Position numbers and translations under genes: made by a program. From assembly GCA_019118665.1 (NCBI GenBank), contig DWYM01000034.1, positions 1 through 35,705 of the forward strand: 35,705 bases of DNA, in the 5' to 3' direction. Source of the DNA: Candidatus Mediterraneibacter intestinipullorum. GTDB taxonomy: Bacteria; Bacillota; Clostridia; Lachnospirales; Lachnospiraceae. The notes under the pieces are model-generated. The model did not search any database. It was not told the origin of the DNA and saw only the letters and a list, made by a program, of their open reading frames with translations. Shown here piece after piece: positions 25,301 through 30,140 of the stretch (the stretch's first letter is position 1; every line of letters starts with the position of its first letter).

Positions 25301-27231
25301 TGCAGGCGGAGCATACTCCGGGAGGAAACTCCTCTATGTCCACCGTGTATAAGAAACTGACAGCCGATGAGATTTCGGCCATGAACCTGGAAGATATGGA
25401 AGATCTCTGGGAAAACCGGATCTCCATCCGAAATGCGTCATCCTATCCGGAGACAGTAGGAACGGCAACAGCGGGAAGCTATGGATTTGAGTCATTCTAC
25501 ACGATGAACTGGTACCAGTCTCATAATGACGACGGTTCGCCGGATACCCATTCCTTTAAGCGGCTGGGACAGGAAATGCTGGGGATCGCCGGATATGAAA
25601 AGGGCTATATGGTCTACATGTCCGCTCTCAGCGAAAACGATCTGGACGCTCTCAGGAAGGTCACCGGAGATCCTGACATCACCTGGAAAGAATACAAGCT
25701 GGGACGGTACCGTGCTGTGGAAGAAAAGCTGGATCAGATCCCCTATTTTGATGCGGAGACAGTGATCGGCCAGTTTAAGGCAGCTTTTGAGGAGGATGCG
25801 GCAAGCGGCAACCGGACTGCATGCATTGAGACAAAACGAATGCTCTACGGTATGATAAAACGTGTGACAGGGGATTTCAGCAGCGACGGTATTTATGACA
25901 GCCCGCAGGTGATTCCGGTGACCACGGCTGAGGAACTGATCCGCTATGCGCAGCAGGATCCGTACGGATATTACAGGCTGGAAAATGATATTGATTTCAG
26001 CGGGATCACTGCGTCTGGAGGAAGCTATATCCCTGGCAGGTTTATCGGCATTCTGGACGGAAACGGAAAGAAGCTGACAGGAATACAGTACCCGCTGTTT
26101 GGGGATGTGCAGTATGCGCAGGTGAAGGATCTGACGATCCAGGATCCGTCTTATGAGGCGGATGCCCAGGCGCTCCTGGCTGTAAAGTCGAAGAAAGTGT
26201 CACTGGGAAATGTACGCGTGGAGGGAACTGACATGCCCCTCCCGCTGGTAAAGACAAAGACTGAGGGATATTATGAGTATGGAAATATGACGGTCACAGT
26301 GGGCGAGAAGACGATCACAACAGCGGAGGAGTTTCTTGCCATCGGCAGCTCGCCGGCAGCCCTGAAAAAGAAATATATCCTGGGCGGAAATATCGATCTG
26401 AGCGGCGCTGTATCAGGCGGCTATGCGGTGACAGGCACATTTTCGGGAGAGCTTGACGGAAATGGATTTACTGTTACCGGGCCGGATGCGGTACTGTTTG
26501 AAAAAATGGACGGAGCCCAGGTGAGGGATCTGATCATTGAAGGATCGACTCTGACATCCGATGTGCAGAAAGGAGCTCTTTCCAATGAAGTGAAAAATTC
26601 CGTCATAGAGAATGTGAGGGTACGAAACCTTACGATCAACAACAATGCCAACCAGGTGGGAGGGCTTGCCGGAGTGATCTCAGGCAGTACCATAAAGAGG
26701 ATCACCGCTGAAAATATCAGCATCCGAGCAAGCAATACCATCGGAGGAATCGCCGGACAGTTTGACGGCTCTATCCTTTCCGACTGTATTGTGACAGGAA
26801 ATATTGAAGGAACCATACGGCACCAGATGGGGACCCGAATCGGAGGCGTCACAGGATGGCTCGGAAACGGCATCATGAGGAACTGCCTTACCAAGGTTGA
26901 GATCACTGCGCCGGACCGGGTTGGAAACGGCGGACTGATCGGAGGTCCCCAGAACGGAAGCGCAGCGGTGGAAAGCTCGGTCAGCTTAAGCACCGGGGTC
27001 AATGCGAACCGCGTTTCCGGGTGGGATGTGCTGGGAATTACAAGCAGTGTATATGAGCTTGACAGCTCAGACAGCCAGAGCAATATCAATGAAAACAATA
27101 CAGAACGGGTCTTCCCTGTATCGCAGCAGCAGACAGAAGAGAAATCGTTTTATCTGGAAACGCTGGGATGGAGCGAGGATGTGTGGGACTTTGATGGTCT
27201 GACGTGGGGAGGTCTGCCGGAATTGAGGTAA
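19399..27231 (+). CDS. Giant M26 (ZmpB / IgA1 protease-like) zinc metallopeptidase with cohesin-like, dockerin and GLUG modules
   Basis: About 2610 residues. Order: signal peptide (1-31); cohesin-like beta domain (35-165); VRSGDSDTS followed by a helix (198-220) and KKKK, like a decayed sortase signal; second helix (239-260); type I dockerin (262-320) with DLNDDGSVDYTD and DMNYDGNLTVTD calcium loops; three 212/213-residue repeats (from about 325 to 960); a GLUG region (1055-1364); the peptidase domain (1365-2164) with HETAH (H1864, E1865, H1868) and E1888 as probable third zinc ligand in the M26 arrangement; then further GLUG modules to the end. Relatives cleave IgA1, mucin or other host glycoproteins; the target here is unknown. 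Two membrane helices would put the cohesin-like part and everything after the dockerin outside the cell. ATG 19399 is chosen; TTG 19390 and ATG 19411 are alternatives, with a weak site. Confidence 0.9.
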   Translation: MNQTMRRVRALLAAFITICGLLSGSIEVTAAGVRGMEIQSEDTAVRKGQEITLTFALDGYTDIRNGVNALKGTLEFDSEVFEEASGEDFETLNSWERMFYNPDNGQFVLINRAGSMEGEAVFRLRLTAKQSIPAKEAYITVKELSASEGNEDLFPEDGSLKIDSITAEGPAGNENGDTKNEAEELGLGAVRSGDSDTSFAVFLVILTAAGILMVAALIFKKKKVLIEERNRHPGGKKILTGILVCGLASAAVLASVSAYTVKGDLNDDGSVDYTDAELLQKHLIALELLPEKEQDKADMNYDGNLTVTDLSILIRRIEKKMNYEIRLSSATDKFYYEKQEEAELKFYAYISCGIQDSCQAVIETVTMNGSEYAAERQGDSSLYAVKTSAGDNPGVKEYRITKVLLDSGQEVSVDYSERIEVLKSAPEVMGFQTEELTDTAQMKVSFVLRDEDSALTSSDMKVLRRSDNNLLTSEKLRVGKNEFTLDLEEDTLYDIYITASYNRDSDELEAEADHAGNLSVVREVQLNVDYKFRFDSMKVKTADGIETDRFSRNQPMTLTFRTGNHTVYEPERIIVNGASYTVERTEGGAADEYYVTLDGFPQAGQVQIRAEQLILSNGKVFDLGADQSVTVMVLKALPEAGGLEVLEDTDNGLFRVSFHLSGPDGALSGHKVKIRNAAGQTVAETEFDESYLTENDQKEKVFELEIPLTDAGLTSAYTVRVKADCDLTADGTGTEPQKILAEQTVNAAPRILITDSSVDAAYVEKRGSVELDYELSHNVEAELTALVVNNLELEARSEQPGVWRVTASASEQAGVQSFSLSQAVFSDGTIVRGTDKSGTDKISVEVLKDAPTVRKLTWSKTAQDELEVRFVLEDSDSAVQNAAIQIMEDGGAVLVSETVSAGKSQVSAPLTTKENYVVTVTADYDRDTNALDDQSNALTDQVLYTENIAVSKDALELKDITSTTLYYYGNGTVSEVDVLDITGGLPEDAENYYALIEMESMPDFYSGIRSFFQDKDTGRVYAELDQEDLVSYGADGTRKAGHAFPLGYRDDSGDHPVIQSAEELFRKMAEDPKGRHELTEDLDASGISPDAAAVAATFTGELDGNGHTIYNLPTNLFGTLNGAHIHDLVIQDAAVTASRNGILANVIQNRSVIENVFIVDSSISNGVDGLGAFTGRLANSTIRKSASVNVSVRGLVAVGGIAGKTESGALIENCYVTGKVQGTYDHPSLGARVGGITGWHGDGMISRCYTQAQIIAPAQKGNGGIIGGPNTGNPVIEYSLSMSSGAGYRIAGFDVLENAAEVYEYSGSDSITNITDENQDNVKETDSVYEKSFYKDILGFDEEIWDLDGVVYEKRPALKDAPMEENNYGIPNYSGLLKHEDYQSDREKAYANMAKLMPMADTRMWVEYGNMLGEGDALAASTVDFVLPLDENSALVSGIRKEEPDQVRKIRIVFKDGTMEEHPVAYDKLTGGLAAVYQLEGKGLKYQFHNYASNIDAAFLDETAAVAAGFDYTTDLAGLTPEEESRLYTDYYNESVKSRMEDVLYRLFSSGEEYPTYCGHPAVQALASERMRDEDMLKRMLYAYNYYDKWYRIDYSGVLLSDLIFFNGEMMSGNMTASRLADQLLSAPAGQRDTHRTIDFYNNVLKNYTGKTLTDFLGGFAGSIAGYDDANEWFADSFDGVLVEKEARGDNGKIRYRIWDNLSGLEDVRKSLVLQILTAPQEDMYLISVPSQLLVGSMNRYTDYLNKDGQERERMRRTAEAYTEKMGIFYGVSSQWMDSAADQLNSFVNIQYDTRLGFPESAAASAGMQEKGQTRDPVMKWVYEANNMLNALNGSAAVADGNIVIWMWSEALGTSDYTFFTFSHETAHNQDGRYFYGGAGRRKGTGGEAHADGNIAQEMRDGIMVFNISKIMDIGTEMTNNFSYERIDSKEKIHSYYREMFETGYMLDYLAAQAFLQLTPQQQAAVAVQAEHTPGGNSSMSTVYKKLTADEISAMNLEDMEDLWENRISIRNASSYPETVGTATAGSYGFESFYTMNWYQSHNDDGSPDTHSFKRLGQEMLGIAGYEKGYMVYMSALSENDLDALRKVTGDPDITWKEYKLGRYRAVEEKLDQIPYFDAETVIGQFKAAFEEDAASGNRTACIETKRMLYGMIKRVTGDFSSDGIYDSPQVIPVTTAEELIRYAQQDPYGYYRLENDIDFSGITASGGSYIPGRFIGILDGNGKKLTGIQYPLFGDVQYAQVKDLTIQDPSYEADAQALLAVKSKKVSLGNVRVEGTDMPLPLVKTKTEGYYEYGNMTVTVGEKTITTAEEFLAIGSSPAALKKKYILGGNIDLSGAVSGGYAVTGTFSGELDGNGFTVTGPDAVLFEKMDGAQVRDLIIEGSTLTSDVQKGALSNEVKNSVIENVRVRNLTINNNANQVGGLAGVISGSTIKRITAENISIRASNTIGGIAGQFDGSILSDCIVTGNIEGTIRHQMGTRIGGVTGWLGNGIMRNCLTKVEITAPDRVGNGGLIGGPQNGSAAVESSVSLSTGVNANRVSGWDVLGITSSVYELDSSDSQSNINENNTERVFPVSQQQTEEKSFYLETLGWSEDVWDFDGLTWGGLPELR
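20365..22290 (+). repeat. Three tandem protein-level repeats of 212/213 residues inside the M26 gene
   Basis: The marker segment 'VLK-x-x-P-x-V/A ... V-x-F-x-L-x-D/G-x-D-x-A' occurs with its valine codon at 20659, 21295 and 21934, spacing 636 and 639 bases. Each copy ends in a 'Y-x-V/I-x-V/I-x-A-x-Y/C-D/N' strand (IYITASYNRDSDEL, YTVRVKADCDL, YVVTVTADYDRDTNAL). They are probably paired Ig-like domains forming a stalk. Outer boundaries are approximate. Confidence 0.75.
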
Positions 27232-27261
27232 ACTGCCTCCGATCTGCGTTCGGACATGATA

Positions 27262-27309
27262 TTGATCCTGGGTATGTAATCTGTAAAAGTATTACATACC
27301 CAGGATCAA
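27262..27309. repeat. Perfect 19-bp hairpin between convergent genes
   Basis: Arms 27262-27280 and 27291-27309 are exact reverse complements with a 10-nt loop. The right arm contains the last codons and stop of the minus-strand gene; the left arm therefore repeats that gene's end. Neither direction has a T-run. It could stop transcription or shield mRNA 3' ends for both convergent genes. Confidence 0.85.
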
Positions 27310-27675
27310 CCTGTTATGCCAGAAAATTTCCTGCATGATGATTTTTCTCAAAAATTCCGACAGAACGCTCGTTTTCCTTGATGAAAAGAGTATGTAAACC
27401 GACTGGATCACTGCGCTGTCGGACAGGGACATGTCATGTTCGTCCATATTATCGTCCGTGATTTTTTCGGTCAGATCATTGTCCATGCCTAAAATTGCCG
27501 TTATAACATCGTGAACGGCAAACGTGACGGAAAGCGCTAAAAAATACCACGCTGTCACAAAAGGAAGCTCTGTATCATTGCCCCCCTTCGCAAGAGCGCT
27601 TCCTCGTATTTCATCCTGCAGTCTTTGAATAGTCGTATCCATAAGCTTCCTCATATGTGACACTGGCTGACGCAA
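27292..27675 (-). CDS. Unrecognised 127-residue protein encoded with the BlaI-type repressor
   Basis: No family recognised. It has a basic N-terminus, one moderately hydrophobic helix (VTAWYFLALSVTFAVHDVITAIL, about 34-56, shown here only as location), an acidic middle with DDNMDEHDMS, and an amphipathic C-terminal helix (SEFLRKIIMQEIFWHNR). It takes the place normally held by the BlaR1/MecR1 sensor protease but has no M56 HExxH motif and is far too short. Start TTG 27675 is supported by GGAGGTGAT, a perfect anti-16S match, 9 nt from the start codon inside the blaI 3' end; a later ATG at 27654 overlaps the blaI stop as ATGA but is 30 nt from that site. Likely partner or target of the repressor. 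Confidence 0.7.
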   Translation of the reverse strand: MRQPVSHMRKLMDTTIQRLQDEIRGSALAKGGNDTELPFVTAWYFLALSVTFAVHDVITAILGMDNDLTEKITDDNMDEHDMSLSDSAVIQSVYILFSSRKTSVLSEFLRKIIMQEIFWHNRLILGM

Positions 27676-28061
27676 TCCTTATCACCTCCGTTTAATTTTG
27701 AGTCAAGCATATGGTACATTTTTTTCAGCTCTGCGTCAGAGATCTCATGATCAGATAACAGTGACGACAGTAATGTCGATACCTCGCCGTTATAGAACCG
27801 GTTCAGAAAATGGTGATTTTCCTGGGACAGGTATTTTTTCTGGGAAATGATCGGATAGTAATAGTACATGCGTCCCTTTTGTTCATAGGAGATCACATGT
27901 TTTGCCACCAGACGAGATAATAGCGTATGTATGGTCTTATTGCTCCAGTTGTGAGATTTTGGCGCCTTTTCGCAGACTTCATTGGTGCTGATCGGAGAAT
28001 CAGCCCAAATGATCTTCATGATCTCGTATTCTGCTCCAGAAATCTGAGGTGATTTTTCCAT
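27651..28061 (-). CDS. BlaI/MecI/CopY family transcriptional repressor
   Basis: Dimeric winged-helix repressor of 136 residues. The N-terminal DNA-binding domain reads ISGAEYEIMKIIWADSPIS, NWSNKTIHTLLSRLVAKHVI and GRMYYYYPIIS (the wing), a close fit to BlaI. The C-terminal helices (about 80-125) match the dimerisation region. ATG 28061 is used because AAGGAG lies 8 nt upstream; the frame extends to GTG 28070. In known systems BlaI is cleaved by BlaR1, but no BlaR1 gene is next to it here. Two BlaI-like boxes lie in the divergent region at 28080-28094 and 28166-28181, so it probably controls itself and the lipoprotein gene. Confidence 0.9.
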   Translation of the reverse strand: MEKSPQISGAEYEIMKIIWADSPISTNEVCEKAPKSHNWSNKTIHTLLSRLVAKHVISYEQKGRMYYYYPIISQKKYLSQENHHFLNRFYNGEVSTLLSSLLSDHEISDAELKKMYHMLDSKLNGGDKDCVSQCHI

Positions 28062-28079
28062 TTTCACCACTCCTTAATC

Positions 28080-28094
28080 TTACTCGTGTAGTAA
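28080..28094. promoter_or_regulatory. BlaI-like operator box 1
   Basis: TTACTCGTGTAGTAA, arms TTACT/AGTAA around CGTGT, with a full TGTAGTA half-site as in BlaI/MecI operators. It touches the -10 box of the repressor's own promoter. Confidence 0.65.
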
Positions 28095-28122
28095 TTATAA
28101 AAGAGGAAATAAAAAAGGTCAA
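28094..28122 (-). promoter_or_regulatory. Promoter of the blaI-type operon
   Basis: Minus strand: TTGACC (28122-28117), 17-nt spacer, TATAAT (28099-28094). It is back to back with the plus-strand promoter at 28131. Confidence 0.88.
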
Positions 28123-28130
28123 TGATCATA

Positions 28131-28159
28131 TTGACAAGACTAGAAAAAATGTTCATAAT
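28131..28159 (+). promoter_or_regulatory. Promoter of the lipoprotein gene
   Basis: TTGACA (28131-28136, perfect), 17-nt spacer, CATAAT (28154-28159). Operator box 2 begins 7 bases downstream. Confidence 0.85.
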
Positions 28160-28165
28160 ACTTAA

Positions 28166-28181
28166 TACTACATATGTAGGA
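28166..28181. promoter_or_regulatory. BlaI-like operator box 2
   Basis: TACTACATATGTAGGA, containing the perfect palindrome CTACATATGTAG (28168-28179) with the TACA-NN-TGTA core of BlaI/MecI/CopY sites. Placed at the expected transcription start of the lipoprotein gene, where binding would block transcription. Confidence 0.8.
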
Positions 28182-28206
28182 TTTATAAACAGGAGTAAAA
28201 AATAAA

Positions 28207-29296
28207 ATGATGAGGAAAATATTAAAAAGCATAATATTTCTATTGTGTCTTATCTTTCTGTCAGGATGTTCAGAAGAAAATAACAAGAGCAGCAACGGCA
28301 CAGGCTTGCAGACAGAAGTCACTGGAGGAAGTCTGTATGACGAGGGGCAGGATGATGACGATCATCAGGTAGATTATATTGATATAAACGAGAATGAAAA
28401 GCAGGAGATCGGTGACAGGATATCAGACTTTGGCGTTCTGTGCAGGGATATTTATATCAGTGCAGATAAAGGAGCAGCGTCAAACATCGTGCTGGAAGAG
28501 GAGACGGTCCATGCTATGGCAGAGGCGGCGGCATCCAGGGGCTGGCTTTAAACTATGCTCAGAGAACAGCGAGCTTACCGTGACATATGCAAATGCTTCC
28601 TATAATGACGATATGGAACTGCAGATCCGTCAGCTGGAAAAATTCATAGTACATGACTGGGAATACACGGATAAGGGGTGGCTGATCTGGGAAAAGGCAT
28701 TGTCCAGGAACCAGGAGATGGACATGCACAGTTTTTTCCGGATCCTCCCTCTGGATGAAAAATGCAGGGAACTTGGCAACAAATACATTTTGCCGGTGAG
28801 CTATTTCTGCAATAACCTGTTTCTTACCGACTGGGATGTCGGCAGCATGGATCAGATAGAATTTAATGATCTGTATGAATTTTTATATGAAATAAAGTAC
28901 AGGGAGAAACTCGATGAAGAAGCATCACTGAATGGGATCGCAAAAGAACAGTTTGAAGATGTGATACAGACTTTCTTTGAAATCCCCTCAGAAACCCTTG
29001 AAGTATATGCCCGCTATGAGGCTGAAGACCAGGTCTATCCCTGGGAGCCGATCCGGGCGCGGAACCGGGTGCCGCAGTTCCAGCCGTTTCCGGAAGTTAT
29101 AAAATGTGTGGAAAATGCAGATGGAACCTGGACATTATATGTGGAAGGGATTACGATCGTGGACGGAGACGACTGCACCTTTAAGCATACAGTCACCATG
29201 AAAGAAAAGAACGGAAGCTGGGTGTATCTGGGAAATGACGTGGATGAGGAGGGGAGTGACAATATCCCGGCATACAGACCAAGGCGGGAATTCTAA
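28207..29296 (+). pseudogene. Frame-interrupted lipoprotein gene (possible +1 frameshift product, about 362 residues)
   Basis: Frame 1 (28207-28551) encodes a lipoprotein signal with lipobox LSGC (C21), an acidic linker and a helix ending AAASRGWL before TAA. The rest continues without loss in the +1 frame from 28550 to 29296, with FFRILPLDEKCRELGNKYIL, a Trp/Tyr-rich middle and a C-terminal beta region. The second part resembles Lachnospiraceae lipoproteins that I recall as DUF6070; the match is from memory. Reading +1 at CTT-TAA would give about 362 residues. Alternatives are an extra base in the GGGG run at 28538-28541, or an internal out-of-frame deletion, since family members may be longer here. 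ATG 28207 has AGGAG at 28191-28195. Controlled by the BlaI box at 28166. Function unknown. Confidence 0.7.
28537..28551 (+). other. prfB-like +1 frameshift signal candidate
   Basis: In-frame codons AGG GGC TGG CTT TAA, followed by A. The E. coli RF2 site is AGG GGG TAT CTT TGA C: same codon register, same Shine-Dalgarno-like AGGGG, same distance to the slippery CTT and a stop at the same place. A +1 slip here enters exactly the downstream open frame (AAA CTA TGC). Confidence 0.45.
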
Positions 29297-29305
29297 CCGG
29301 AAAGC

Positions 29306-29340
29306 GGTAAAAAGAGCGGGAAGCTTTTCGCTTCCCGCTC
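29306..29340 (-). terminator. Terminator of rpmB (minus strand)
   Basis: Perfect 11-bp stem (29314-29324 with 29330-29340), 5-nt loop; on the minus strand it is followed by TTTTT. On the plus strand it lies 17 bases after the lipoprotein stop and may also help end that transcript, though without a T-run. Confidence 0.88.
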
Positions 29341-29395
29341 CGGATTCCGTGTCATTTTAATGCCGATGATGTGTTATCTACAAGAGGTGTCTGAA

Positions 29396-29581
29396 TCAGG
29401 CGCGCTCAACGCGTCCGGATTTCAGGCAGGATGTACACACATACATTCTCTTGGAACCGCCTTCTGTTTTCACTCTGACGGACTTCACGTTTGATTTCCA
29501 CATTTTCGGTGTCTTTCTATGAGAGTGGCTTACATTGTTACCAAAATGAGCACCCTTTTCACAAATAGCACATTTAGCCAT
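29396..29581 (-). CDS. rpmB: 50S ribosomal protein L28
   Basis: 61-residue large-subunit protein. Starts MAKCAICEKGAHFGNNVSHS and keeps both CxxC pairs (C4/C7 and C49/C52), so it is the zinc-binding (C+) form. ATG 29581 follows AGGAGGTG with 7 nt spacing; the frame extends upstream but without family sequence. Divergent from asp23-fakA, as in Bacillus (rpmB, yloU, yloV). Confidence 0.97.
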   Translation of the reverse strand: MAKCAICEKGAHFGNNVSHSHRKTPKMWKSNVKSVRVKTEGGSKRMYVCTSCLKSGRVERA

Positions 29582-29632
29582 GACTGCACCTCCTAACAAT
29601 CTGAACTGGTCATAAAGACTCACAACACAGTT

Positions 29633-29661
29633 ATTCTAGCAGAAAGAATTTCCTATTGCAA
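29633..29661 (-). promoter_or_regulatory. Promoter of rpmB
   Basis: Minus strand: TTGCAA (29661-29656), 17-nt spacer, TAGAAT (29638-29633). Confidence 0.8.
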
Positions 29662-29688
29662 GTATTTTTTAAAAAAATCGAATGTATA

Positions 29689-29717
29689 TTGTAAAATTAA
29701 GGAATGGATAGTATAAT
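29689..29717 (+). promoter_or_regulatory. Promoter of asp23-fakA
   Basis: TTGTAA (29689-29694), 17-nt spacer, TATAAT (29712-29717), in an AT-rich divergent region shared with the rpmB promoter. Confidence 0.82.
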
Positions 29718-29764
29718 AATCATGTTATTTATGGCAAGAATCCATTTGAGAATTGGAGGTATAT

Positions 29765-30127
29765 ATGATGAAAGGAAGCATGAGCACAGATCTTGGAATC
29801 ATTACAGTTAATCCTGAGGTGATCGCCAAATATGCCGGCTCCGTTGCAGTCGAGTGTTTCGGTATCGTCGGCATGGCAGCCGTGAGTGTGAAAGACGGAT
29901 TAGTTCGGCTGTTGAAGAAAGAAAGTCTTACACATGGGATCAAGGTTGAGATTTCTGACGAGAACACTCTTACCCTGAACTTTCATGTCATTGTCGCTTA
30001 TGGCGTGAATATCCTTTCTGTTTCTGACAATCTTATGAGTAATGTCAAATATAAGGTTGAAGAGTTTACCGGTATGACGGTAGAAAAGATCAACATCTTC
30101 GTAGAAGGTGTGAGAGTGATAGATTAA
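29765..30127 (+). CDS. Asp23/Gls24 family envelope stress response protein
   Basis: 120-residue protein of the YloU type. Recognisable stretches: GIITVNPEVIAKYAGSVAVECFGIVGMA and the end VEEFTGMTVEKINIFVEGVRV. Asp23-family proteins sit at the membrane and affect envelope stress. ATG 29765 or 29768 fits GGAGG at 29755-29759; a TTG at 29753 overlaps that site and is rejected. Gene pair with fakA is conserved in Firmicutes. Confidence 0.93.
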   Translation: MMKGSMSTDLGIITVNPEVIAKYAGSVAVECFGIVGMAAVSVKDGLVRLLKKESLTHGIKVEISDENTLTLNFHVIVAYGVNILSVSDNLMSNVKYKVEEFTGMTVEKINIFVEGVRVID

Positions 30128-30140
30128 GGAGGATATTGTC

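Noticed and set aside
26421-27098. Minus-strand open frame (225 codons) opposite the GLUG region
   Set aside because: Ser/Pro/Val-rich mirror of repetitive coding sequence with no promoter or ribosome site.
27262-27309. Hairpin as the end of an insertion sequence
   Set aside because: Arms are only 10 bases apart with no transposase or flanking target duplication; a 3'-end structure is simpler.
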